Source: Limonium bicolor
Lineage: Eukaryota > Streptophyta > Magnoliopsida > Caryophyllales > Plumbaginaceae
Direction: 5' to 3'
Length of the DNA: 64,000 bases
Assembly (NCBI GenBank): GCA_023374045.1
Contig: CM041779.1
Coordinates: 145,019,485 to 145,083,484 of the forward strand
Part shown: positions 10,825-21,180 of the stretch, in pieces
How positions within the stretch are numbered: the first letter of the stretch is position 1
Layout: each line of letters starts with the position of its first letter
Notes under the pieces: model-generated
Told to the model about the DNA's origin: nothing
Database searches by the model: none
What the model saw: the letters and a program-made list of their open reading frames with translations, nothing else
Translations under genes and position numbers: made by a program

Positions 10825-12363
10825 GAAGGATCTGATGCAGATACCAACTCCCGAATATACATTCAATACCGCGCGGCCCGAGATGTTGTCTTCCCGAGTT
10901 ATCTTCATGTTCCTCCAGTTGATATTTACATTAATGAACAGACACCATAGTGGGTGTCATGGTACGTCCTCCATGGTTAGGGAGGAGTTCCCTTTTATGG
11001 TATTTTCTTTGTTTTCATAGTTCTCAATGATTCATCTCCAATCCCATAAACGCGAAGGGACTAAACTACTGTGTGCGCGCAAATCACATACAATAATGAT
11101 ATAACAATCATGCAACATAATAAGTAAGCAAACTAGTTTCATGCTTTAATCTTATAGTCTTTTCACACAGAGCACTCAGCACACAAGCCGTGTAACACGG
11201 CAACATACGAACCACACATGTCCATACCTTTTTCGCTAGTTCGGGTTGTCTCACACTCGGAGTCCCTGTCGAAGCCCGCTACGATCCTTGTCTAGGAGTT
11301 AGTTTTCTCCTTGGATTTCTCCTCAGTTGGGTTTGGCCGTGTGACACAGGATTTCAGGCCTCAGCTCTTGGTTCAGTTTAGTGTCTAGGCAGTTGCTCTT
11401 GAACCTATCCTTGTTGCCCACCAGACTTCAACTCCCTGAGACACTCGACACAGCTGGTTTTTGTGATGGGTTTAGCACAGAAATGGGATTTCTCCCCTGG
11501 AGAGCCTTGGCACTTGGCAGCTCCTCAAGGAGAATTTGCTTTTAGAAGTTTTCCCAAGGCTCCAACTGTGATGGCTGGTGTGCTAGGATCAGAGAGGGTG
11601 GAAGAAATTCCTGCCCATGCAGAAACGTTGCACAGCAGGAGAGTGGAGGGTAGCTGAGCAAAGGGTATTAATCGGAGGACAGTGGTCATGGCTCTAAATT
11701 CCTAGAGAGTATGGGTGTAGCAGAAGAGCCAGGGTGCTGTCTCCTTGTCTGTTTCCTAACACAAATCGACATATATAGTAGCATGTTTTAGTAGCCTTGG
11801 AGTTGCTGTTAGAGAGGCAGTAGAGGGGAAGGTTGTGGAAGTTGGGAAAACCGGTACTGGCACGTGGGAGCTTGAAACAGTACCACCTCTGATATGTATA
11901 CTGTGACTTGGGTTACTTTTGTTGCAGTCAAAGATGGATTAGGAAGTGTTCGTGGTCTCAGATTACAAGAAGGAAAGGGGGAGGATGTCATTCCCGATCA
12001 AGAATCCAGTGTAACTGCTGATGTTTCTCATTGTCTCCCCTACACATTCATGGTATTTGGAATCAGACAGCATAAGACATTGCGGACAGGATTTTTTTTT
12101 GTTCTCGGGCAGACCCATGGAGTATGGGCAACTGAATAGAATAGGCTGTTGCCTCTGAATTGGAGCAGGGGTATGAGCTGAATCTTCTTGTTTTCCGTTT
12201 CTTCACTCTTTTTTCTTTTTCTGTTGTTCGATGCCGTTGTCTCGAGGGAGAAGAAGGGCGTCAATGCTTCAGGGAGTGCGTGACTGCTTCTGTTGTTTCT
12301 TTTCTTTTCATTTACCTTAGTTGATTTAGTACTAATTCCAATTAGTGTGAGTTAGTAGCTGAA

Positions 12364-12440
12364 ATTGAGCGCAGCTCACCCGGTTAAGCACTCGGAACAA
12401 GTATAGGAGGTCCCGGGTTCGAGCCTCAACGGGAGCGTCT
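12364..12440 (+). repeat. tRNA-derived SINE-like sequence
   Basis: On the plus strand an A-box-like CTCACCCGGTTAAGCACTCGG (12375-12395) precedes a B box GGGTTCGAGCC at 12415-12425. A pyrimidine-rich CTCCCTTTTTCC tail follows. This is the arrangement of a tRNA-derived SINE head. No clear acceptor stem is formed. It is the innermost layer of the nested insertions here. The downstream end could not be defined. Confidence 0.5.
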
Positions 12441-14099
12441 TTGCTCCCTTTTTCCTTTCTTTTTATTTGAATAAGTTATATATGTTTACTTATATATATG
12501 TGACTGTATATTATTTTGTGTTGTTATTATTATTATTGTTTTCTTTCGTTACGAGGTTAGGTGACGACGATGTCACTTATCGACAACGTTACGTTATATG
12601 TGCGACGATACATTATATCGAGTTGTTAAATATTTTGCAACAAAGTTATGCGACGTTCATTTTTATTACAACGTTACGATACCGTAACGTTACGTACATA
12701 TGTTTTCGTGTTCGTACATATATATATGTACTAGCTTTAATTGTTCGTACGTTATTTTGTGTCCATATTATAAAGCGTGTTATGATTCTATACGTTTAAT
12801 ATTTAGGGGTATTTCACAAAGTCCATTCCAAACTCCTAAGGTAATAATCTCATTTTAGTGCATTAATCACTCCTTTGTAACCTAAGGATGATTCCATGAG
12901 TCTAGGTGTAATACTTAGTACTCATTATGTCTATTTGTACATTGATTAAAAGATTAGCAAGGGAGCAAACTCCTTGGCCGATTTTCAGTCAAGAAAACCA
13001 AGAGGAAGAGAAAGAGAGAAAGGCTTGAAACATAAGGTAATTTGCTTGCCTTAGTGTAGTTTAATGCCTTAAGGAAATGGTATTGGATAAATACCAATTG
13101 TAGCCTAGAGCTTACCTTGATGTATGGTTTATATTAACCTAGGAAAAATATATGAACAAGCTCATGAACTTGTGACTAAAGAGCTAATGGTATATGAGTT
13201 AGTAAAATAACCACAAGGTGGATTATAAGGGCATATGAGATTGATGTGTGTATTTGCAGGTTGAAAGCAATATATATGTGGGAAATTCAGTGTTTAAGGT
13301 TTATGTTATTTAAGGGCCTAAGAGCCATGTCATTTAAGGGCCTAAGTGCCAAGCAATTTAAGTTTATGCACTATATTGTGATGTAGTGTAGTTTAAGTGT
13401 AGTTTGTGTGTAAAGAACCTTCATTGAGGATGTTAATGTCTTTGGCTTGTTTAAGGATGAAAAACTAAGTGTTTGGGTGTAAGAATATACTAGGGAAGCT
13501 ATGGCAAAATTTGGTTGAGAAACCAAGAGTTTTAAGTGTTTTGATGAAGTGTTGTGACCTATATTGTACTAGGGATTGTTAAGGATTTAATTGGTGGAGG
13601 TAAGTGAGTTAAGGTGTTTTTGAGTGCTAGGATGACCTAGGTGTTGTGTTGGAGGATTTAGAAATCAAATGGGTGATTTGGACACACCAAAGTCATGGAA
13701 TGAATGTTGTTAACACTTGTGCAAAAGTTGGTAGTAAATGAGGTGTTAAATCTTGTAAGGACTAAGGGTTGAACTAAGAGGTGGTGATATTGAGAATTAT
13801 TGAGTTAAGGAGATGAGGATGATTGATGATGCATTAGGTGTAGCCAATAAGTGAGTTGGTAATGTTGGTAGAAGGTTGAGAAACACCAAGAGAGGTTGGT
13901 GATGCACTAGTGTGCATAAGTGTTGAATATGGAAATTGAAATTGGTGGAATTGAATAAGGATTGGATGATGAGTTTAACTAATGATTTAAGTAGGTTTCA
14001 ATAGTGTTTAAGGTGTTTAAACATGTTTAGAAAACATGTGAAAAGGTTAGGGAAGAAACGGGAGGAAGAACGGAGTTGAAACGAGCCCAAACGAGTGTT

Positions 14100-14205
14100 T
14101 TCTGACTTCGACCTACCCAGGGCGTTGGGTCGGTCGGGCTGTCGAGTGTTTCTGACTTCAACCTACCCAGGGGGCTGGGTCGGTAGGTGGGTCAGTCGGA
14201 CCCAA
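14100..14205. repeat. GGGTCGGT palindromic array in solo LTR
   Basis: Two copies of an ACCTACCCAGGG...GGGTCGGT module can fold on themselves (CCTACCCAG against CTGGGTCGG). It occupies the position in the LTR where related LTRs carry other palindromic arrays (about 41005-41250, 50135-50400, 59455-59720). Confidence 0.6.
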
Positions 14206-16579
14206 AAAAAAATTAATTTAATTTAAATGTGTGCCATTAGCAGTACACCATTAAGAGATAATGAGGAGTAAGTGATTTACATGATTAAAATTAAACTACA
14301 AGGACTTAGTGGTTATTAATCGAAAATCATAATGTGAAGTTAAGAACTAAAAGTCTAAGGTTAATGACAACATTAGAAACTTTTAGATCACAGGTGTTAC
14401 TTAATAAGAAACCTTGAAATAAGGTGAATAATAAGTGTGAGGTTAATGGAATGTAAGAAACGACAAGAGGACGTCGTACATTATGACAAGTAGTCGAAAT
14501 TAATACAGAAATTGACCATTCCAACTGAATTAATTATAGGAACAAAAACTAGTCGAGATGGCTTCCGGGACTAAGAGGTCGCCATGTAAGGCTAGTCATC
14601 CTCAAGGTGACAGGTATGGTTTTCTTGCAACCTGTGTTCTACCGGATTACACCGGCTTGTGTGCCAACCTGTTTTTCTTTGTGTTTGCCACCTTGCAAGA
14701 TATAGCATGAAATGAGTTTACAGTAATTCATTATGTGGCGTATTTAGTTTCGATACCGTTTAACCACGAAAGTGTTAAACCATAGCTAACCGACTCTAGG
14801 ACCACATGAGAGATCGGTATTCGGATTAACGACCCAACCCATGGGAACGTTCTAACTACGGCTATTCGTGTGTTAGGTGTGTGTTGTTGTTGTGTGTAAG
14901 GGTGTTTACCCCTTTTGTGTAACAACGATTGTTTGATCGCGTAAGTCGTATGGTGACTTACCTCCCTTGTGTGAGTAACCAGGTTGTAACCCCAAATGGT
15001 GTCTTGATGTGAAAGGTTCCATAAGCGAATTTCTAACTAACATATATATATTATGGGGGGTGAGGAATCCGGGAGTCTCGGTCGCGCACGTATGTACGGG
15101 AGTTGATATCCATAGTGGATTCAACTCTCTCCCATGTATGGTTGTTTTCCTTATTGGAATTCAATCTCCCACAAGCCTAATAAAAGGCTTTCCTACCTGA
15201 CTTTTGTTCTGGCTAGGGGGATTATGTGTAAGGTGTGTTTGGGAGTTGATGTCTATATTTGCTTTAACTCCCTCTCTATTATTGGTTATCTTTCCTTCTT
15301 GGATTACAATCACCCACAAGCCTAATAAAAGGCTTTCCTACCTGAATTTTGTTTGGGCTAGGGGGATTGGTGTATGGTGTGATCGGTTCTATATTAAGAC
15401 CGACACTTCTAGGTAAAGTTATGGTGTGATGGTGTGTTCGGTTCTATATTGAGACCAACACTTCTAGGCAAAGTTATTGGGTAAGATGTGTTGAAGTATA
15501 CGTTCTATAAGAAGAACAGTAAGTTATTGTGTAACGAGCTTAACATGAGACTGAAATCATTCTCTAGGCTTACCAAGTCTAGCTAACTAATGCTTGATTC
15601 GTCTCCCTCAAGGGATTCGTTCCTATTATGTTATGTGTATGCTGTTGCTATTGCAATGAGTATTGTTATGCTTATTGGTGTTGTATGTATGTTAATGTGT
15701 TATGTGTTATGGTTTTACATGCATGATTTAAATATAATCAACTGCATGCTTAAACGACAATTAGTTGTGTGTGGCCCGATAGTATACGGGCTGCACGATT
15801 ACCATACCAGCAAAGGTGCTGAGCCCCTTTGGGGTCACCCTTTTTCCTTTCAGGTACCATGGAGCTGGAAGTCGTTCGAGAGTAGGACGGGGTGGTTGTT
15901 TGTGCATGGGTAGTTATTTAATTACTTATGTATTGTAGGTGTAGTAAGACCGAAACTGTTATCGGCATTTGTTTGTAAATACTCGGTACAGTTGGAATGT
16001 AATGTTTATTGATTTTTGGAAATGGAACAGGATTGTATTGTGTAGGTGCTCAGGGATCTGGTCCATCAGACCGACACAATGTATAAGTATTAGCCTTGTT
16101 AGCCACGTCGGTGGTTAACGACCTGTAACACCAATGAAAACTAGGAACTTTAGGCCCTTAATCCTTACTTGGGCTTGAAAGTGGAATGTCTTGTTATTGT
16201 AGTCAACCCATATGTATTCTTATAAACCAATAACTTTACTACTCATATCCCGATGTGGGATGGGTATACTCCCCCACACAAAGAAAACAACGTCCTTGTC
16301 GCAAGCCTAACATCCAAGTCCCAAGGACCTCCTCAGTAGGTGTCGGGTATTTCATCCCGACACGGTCCCGAGTCAGCTCTGATACCATTTGTAACACCCG
16401 ATATGGGCAATTGTCCAACAACCTAGCTTCCAAGTCATTCGAGCTTGAAAACTAGCCACTTTAGGCTCTTAATCCTTACTTGGGCTTAAAAGTGGAAGGC
16501 CTTGTTGTTGTAGTCAACCCATATGTATTTTTATAAACCAATAACTTTACGACTCATATCCCGATGTGGGATGGGGTAT

Positions 16580-17067
16580 TTTAGACATTAATTACTTACC
16601 CATACGTGTTGGTGTTGCTTAGGAACTAAATGACCCATGTTGACGTATTGAAAAATGCCCATTGATTGTGGATTAGGGTTAGAAAACCTATGTAAGTGTT
16701 AGTCTACAATTCACAAATTAAAACGGTCGCCTACATTGTATGACTATCCTCAACGATCTTGGCCCAGTTAAGAATTATAAGATAAGAACAGTTTACACAA
16801 TGAAAGGGTGGTCCTACTATAGTAGTTGTGGTAGTTTTGATTTATGATGCGTATGAACGTCACCATAGTTGTCTTTCTACCTTAGTTCACTCAGCGATGA
16901 TGAGGGAAAACATACTTTGAGCTGAATAGTCCTGCATGTACCCGTTTAGCGATGATGAGGGCAACAAAAACCAGACAGTGATGATGAGGGCACAATTACT
17001 CTAAGCTGAATAGTCCCGTAAAACACATTTATGTTGCATTGATGCCTTGTGACGATCAGATGAAGAC
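16580..17067. repeat. 488-bp direct repeat X, right copy
   Basis: Same orientation and length as 8150-8637 with few substitutions (for example GCATT/GCCTT near the right end). It abuts the TRIM right LTR. To its right the sequence continues AAGCAACATCGGG, which has no counterpart at the left copy. Confidence 0.9.
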
Positions 17068-17762
17068 AAGCAACATCGGGAGATGTCTGGCGACCTGACA
17101 AAAGTGAACAACAATGATGGAGCAGTGGCGAGCCGTCGAGAACGAGCATTATTCTATATATTAATTAGTCGTAGTTATTAGAAGTAAAGTTACTTGTACG
17201 GATGCAATTACACAAATGTGTTTAAGTATTAAGTGCATTAAAACTTTGTATAGTTACAATTGNNNNNNNNNNNNNNNNNNNNNNNNNNNNNNNNNNNNNN
17301 NNNNNNNNNNNNNNNNNNNNNNNNNNNNNNNNNNNNNNNNNNNNNNNNNNNNNNNNNNNNNNNNNNNNNNNNNNNNNNNNNNNNNNNNNNNNNNNNNNNN
17401 NNNNNNNNNNNNNNNNNNNNNNNNNNNNNNNNNNNNNNNNNNNNNNNNNNNNNNNNNNNNNNNNNNNNNNNNNNNNNNNNNNNNNNNNNNNNNNNNNNNN
17501 NNNNNNNNNNNNNNNNNNNNNNNNNNNNNNNNNNNNNNNNNNNNNNNNNNNNNNNNNNNNNNNNNNNNNNNNNNNNNNNNNNNNNNNNNNNNNNNNNNNN
17601 NNNNNNNNNNNNNNNNNNNNNNNNNNNNNNNNNNNNNNNNNNNNNNNNNNNNNNNNNNNNNNNNNNNNNNNNNNNNNNNNNNNNNNNNNNNNNNNNNNNN
17701 NNNNNNNNNNNNNNNNNNNNNNNNNNNNNNNNNNNNNNNNNNNNNNNNNNNNNNNNNNNNNN
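17068..17762. other. Unassigned sequence followed by a 500-N assembly gap
   Basis: 17068-17262 holds nothing I recognise. 17263-17762 is exactly 500 N, a conventional placeholder for an unsized scaffold gap. The CACTA element to the right has lost its left terminus and the 5' part of its gene into this gap. Long open frames across the N run are artefacts. Confidence 0.95.
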
Positions 17763-20479
17763 ACCATGGGAGGTTTACGAGGGCATAACAGAAGAGCAAT
17801 GGCTACAATTTGTTGAGAGGCGTCACACACCTGAGTTCCAGGTGCACTTTATTGTCATACATACATAAATTAATCTTAATTTCTTATGTTTTTTTGTGTT
17901 CAATTTCACTTAACATGATCCCATTAATTTATGCAGGCTCTCCGTGCGAAACAACAAGCAAATGCTAAGAAGAATCTGTACCCTCACCACTTAGGTGGAA
18001 AAAGTATTGCTCAAAGGGTACCAGAATGGGAGCAAAAGGGATATCTGCCCACGGATGGCTCATTGGATGCCAGTGGCAGAAGAATGAAAGTGTGGGAGTT
18101 AAGCCACATTCCGAAGAACTCTACTCCCGAAAATCCTCAATATGATGAAGCCACGAGAGCAGTTATTGCTCAAATGGTAAGTGATATCATTTCATTTTCA
18201 GTCAAACTGTTCATTTCCTTTGTATATGAACTTATGTTAAACTAATAACTGTATTTGTGTGTTATATTAGGGTGAATTAAGCTCTCAGCTCACCCAGGGC
18301 ACCTGGACCTCACAGAGGAATGATGATCCTCTTACACGCGCTCTTGGTAAGAAGGATCATCCAGGTCGTGCCATTGGGTTTGGTGGGCACGTTGGTATCC
18401 GCCAGGCATTTGGCGCACCCGGGTCCAGAATCAGCCGGGGACAGTCGATTAGCTACGAGGAGCACCTGAGAGCGATGGCTGAGATGGAGCAGAGGATTAC
18501 TCAGAACGTCGACGAGAGGATCGCTCAGGCTATATCAAGGATTCAGCCACAGCAGCATGAAAGCCAAGAGGTTTCTCGACCACCAGTTGATCAGTCACCC
18601 ATTCAGCAGCAGAATGCACCGGTAGTGAGAAGTAGTGTCCACTCGGCTGATCCGTTTCCCTATGCATCTCTACAGGTTAGACTTACATTTCAATTGAGTA
18701 CATGACGATTATGATTTTTAACTTGATCACTAATATCATCATAGAAGAATTCTCAATTTTTATCTAAACAAGTTCCACATAACACTCAGGCACCCACTGA
18801 GTGCCATCTGTTTTTACAAATTGGAGTAGAAGAGGTCATGGTTGCATGGGGAAAACTTTTCCCCTCTCGTCCAAGTGATATTGTGCACGGTGAACCACTC
18901 CGACATTACCATGCACGAGTGCTTGTAGACGAATTTGTTGCAGAGCATGCTGACGTCGGTTTACCGGTGCCGGTCCCACAAAGACCTACCGTGCGTTCTG
19001 CACAAACTGCGACAGTGCAGTGGCCTGCACGATTGGTCAGACTCCCTGGGCAGGTATTACTCTTAACCGTTGCTATAAAACTATTGGTGTACCACCTTGC
19101 ATCCATATACTTAATTAGACTAATATCATAGGATATGACCCCACCGAAGACTGATAAGGGCAAAGGAAAAAGAATTGCCACACCTGTGCAATCAAAGGCA
19201 TCCACAAATTTTGTGCTTAGACCTGCTTTGGTGGAGAAGAGAATATTGGCCGGCTTGTCGACCAATATGCAGATTCTGCATTCCTCGTTGTTGGTGCTAC
19301 CACCGGATAGTGATTCCCTCATTGTGGAAGATCCCGAGCGGATATTTCACTATATAGTTCAAGGAGAAGATATACATCGATTTGAGATGTATATGTCCGA
19401 CTTCGAGGAGTGCTTCAGGAGGGATTGGTTGAATGTGTCGATTATCAAGTCGGCCGCCATGTGAGTGACTTCTACCTTTTATATTTTGAATTCATTAATT
19501 GGTGATGAATTAGATGTTTGAATATAAAGTTAATGACTAATGATATTGCCTCATAGGTGGGTGCATGATAAGGCGATCAATGTCTATCAAGATCAAAGAT
19601 TTGGATTCCTGTGTCCTGCTATGTGCAATGAAGTCCAGATGACAAGTGATCCGCAAGGCCTTATGCAATATATGACGAATGCCCTCTATGAATGTTCGAA
19701 AAAGTCATTTATTATGCTGCCATATCATTCAGGGTATGATATTTGACTATTTCTATTAGTATTATCTAAAACATATAGTTTGTGTTAGTTGCTTAATGAT
19801 TTCAACACATTGTGTAATTTGTGGACAGTCGACATTGGTCATTGCTTGTGCTGGTGATGGGGAAGCACCCACGAATCTTGCAATTTGACTCACTTGGTGC
19901 GGGTGCCAAGAGACCGAAGATCGCCACCGCAAATACTGGGGTAATTATTTTGTTATCGTAAACAACAATTATTTTACATAACATTAACTGTTTCATAATT
20001 TGCTACTGATGCTTAAAACTATATATATTGCTGATGTATATAGTTCCATGAAAGCTGCATTAAGACTCCAGGGTATAACAATGAAGAATAACATCCCTTG
20101 GAACACTGTCAAGGTACTCTATTAATTGATAAATTTGTGTGATAATGTTTAAACTTGTTTATAACTGTCAATATGTGTGTTTGTATAGTGTCCGATGCAG
20201 CCTGGGGGGTCAGAATGTGGATACTATGTCATGAGATTCATGAGTGACATAGTAGGAGCGGCGAACCTTTTACCAGAGCACTCGTTAGACATGGTAACAT
20301 TCTTTGAAAGTTTCAGTTATGCTCTTTACATGTTGTTAGACTTGTACGTTTTAGATTAATGTTCATTTTTTTTCAAGGCTTACGAACAAGTGTTCAAAGA
20401 TGGTCAGTATGATGATGCTCAAATTGTTGAGATGCTTGAGGAATGGTCGGAGTTCGTCTGCACAAGTTTAATGAATTGA
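17763..20479 (+). CDS. CACTA (En/Spm) transposon protein: transposase_24-type region plus Ulp1-like C48 protease, 5' truncated by gap
   Basis: The gene is multi-exon. My exon calls are <17763-17841, 17937-18176, 18271-18675, 18790-19053, 19132-19460, 19557-19733, 19829-19940, 20044-20113, 20189-20293 and 20378-20479 (TGA), with GT-AG borders. The early exons carry a YPHHLGGKSIAQR-type segment and an ALGKKDHPGRAIGFGG motif typical of plant Ptta/En/Spm transposase_24 proteins, then a coiled, Q/E-rich stretch. The 18790 exon resembles the DUF8039-like domain usual after it. The C-terminus is a Ulp1/C48 cysteine protease with catalytic His (RHWSLLVL, codon 19833), Asp (FDSL, 19887), Gln (20198) and Cys (SECGYY, 20216), all intact. 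The 5' exons are missing in the gap. The protein should act in CACTA transposition; the protease's target is unknown. Confidence 0.8.
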
Positions 20480-20795
20480 TGATCATGAAGATGTTTTGCT
20501 AACTTTTTCGAGTATGTAAATATAACTCTGTACACTTGTGGATGGTGTAATGGTAGATTTGAATTGTAATGGTGTTTTTTATTTGTATTGAAAGTGTGAA
20601 AGTAAGTGTAATTGCATTGGTTTTGTTAACTCTCAAATTGTGGTGCGTCGTTGGTATTAATTGGGAGCTTTTATAACTTTTTAAATGTGTGCTGGAGCTC
20701 CCTGTATGGATGAAGCATTATTACAGGTCTGATTGAATCAAATGTGGTGAATATAATATATATAAGCTGGGATGGAAAAAAACAAAAAAAATATA
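20480..20795. other. 3' untranslated/subterminal region of CACTA element
   Basis: This is AT-rich, with no open frame of interest. It lies between the transposon gene's stop and the terminal foldback, and probably holds the polyadenylation region. Confidence 0.5.
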
Positions 20796-20987
20796 CCTAT
20801 CTCGGCGGTTCTTAGAGAACAACCGCCGAGATAGGCCCCTGGGATTGACCGTGTGTGAGATTGACCATGGGTCTATCTCGGCGGTTGTTCTCTAAGAACC
20901 GCCGAGATAGACTCATGGTCAATCTCACACACGGTCAATCCCAGGGGCCTATCTCGGCGGTTGTTCTCTAAGAACCGCCGAGATAGG
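20796..20987. repeat. 192-bp near-perfect palindrome (CACTA subterminal foldback)
   Basis: The two arms are reverse complements about a centre near 20891. Each arm contains a small hairpin built from CTCGGCGGTT/AACCGCCGAG, a GGGATTGACCGTGTGTGAG segment and its complement, and the centre is another such hairpin. The palindrome is therefore three hairpins nested in one large one. CGGCGGTT/AACCGCCG subterminal motifs continue to 21080, as expected for transposase-binding repeats of CACTA elements. Confidence 0.9.
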
Positions 20988-21100
20988 TACATCTAGTTCG
21001 GCGGGCGGTTACAACCGCCGAAATAGGTGCTCACACCTATTTCGGCGGTGCTCATTTCGGCGGTTCACAACCGCCGAAATAGGCCTTTTTTCTACTAGTG
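20988..21100 (-). mobile_element. Right terminal inverted repeat of CACTA transposon
   Basis: Read on the minus strand from 21100, the end is CACTAGTAGAAAAAAGG followed by CCTATTTCGGCGGTTGTG. This is the classic CACTA terminal repeat plus CGGCGGTT subterminal motifs. The left terminus is not in the window before the gap. The 3-bp target duplication cannot be verified. Confidence 0.9.
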
Positions 21101-21180
21101 ACACTTGAGTAAACCTAAGACTTACGGGATAATGGGGTAAGTACGGGAGCAGTAGTTATTTACACACTGGAATACCTTAA

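Larger units (their letters stand above)
9756..12816 (-). mobile_element. Solo LTR, 3.06 kb, with CAAAG target duplication
   Basis: The plus strand runs from TGTAACACCCCCGAACC to GGGGTATTTCA and is flanked by identical 5-bp CAAAG at 9751-9755 and 12817-12821. The host LTR reads on smoothly across the insertion. The ends match the TGTAACNCCCC...ATTTCA family seen elsewhere in the window, but the body is mostly divergent. No interior is present, so this is a solo LTR. It contains a three-unit tandem repeat and a SINE-like insertion. Confidence 0.85.
8660..16134 (+). mobile_element. Solo LTR (about 4.4 kb without its insertion), plus orientation
   Basis: The segment starts TGAAATACCCCAAAC and follows, in reverse complement, the same order of blocks as the 4.5-kb LTRs at 39089, 48184 and 57488. 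Shared blocks include the GGGCCTAAGAGCCATG block (13310-13400), the CCGGATTACACCGGC block (about 14640) and the GCAAAGGTGCTGAGCCCC block (about 15810). It stops inside the GTGTAACACCA segment near 16134, so roughly 85 bp of the LTR end is missing. No primer site or interior accompanies it. A second solo LTR interrupts it at 9756-12816. Open frames inside are not protein-like. Confidence 0.8.
8638..16579 (-). mobile_element. TRIM retrotransposon, split by nested insertions
   Basis: A terminal-repeat retrotransposon in miniature lies on the minus strand. The right LTR is 16390-16579 (plus-strand start TGTAACACCCGATATGGGCA). An internal domain of about 121 bp (16269-16389) has an initiator-Met primer site TGGTATCAGAGC at 16376-16387 and a polypurine tract GTGTGGGGGAG at 16269-16279. 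The left LTR is in two pieces, 8638-8659 and 16135-16268, separated by a large LTR insertion with about 35 bp lost at the junction. The right LTR is about 190 bp. There is no coding capacity, as expected for TRIMs. It is flanked on both sides by the 488-bp repeat X. Confidence 0.8.

Noticed and set aside
11463..12139. Small open frames in the 3.06-kb solo LTR as a captured gene
   Set aside because: Frames of 60-81 codons on both strands with no motif and no intron logic; the segment is LTR sequence with a clean target duplication.
12364..12440. Functional tRNA gene inside the 3.06-kb LTR
   Set aside because: The promoter boxes match but cloverleaf pairing fails; it is more likely a SINE head.
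8150..17067. Repeat X pair as LTRs of an 8.9-kb element
   Set aside because: The repeats do not start TG or end CA, no primer site or polypurine tract lies just inside them, and the TRIM abuts both.
17216..17868. Four long open frames across the N run (180-200 codons)
   Set aside because: They exist only because N was treated as non-stop; the real sequence is unknown.
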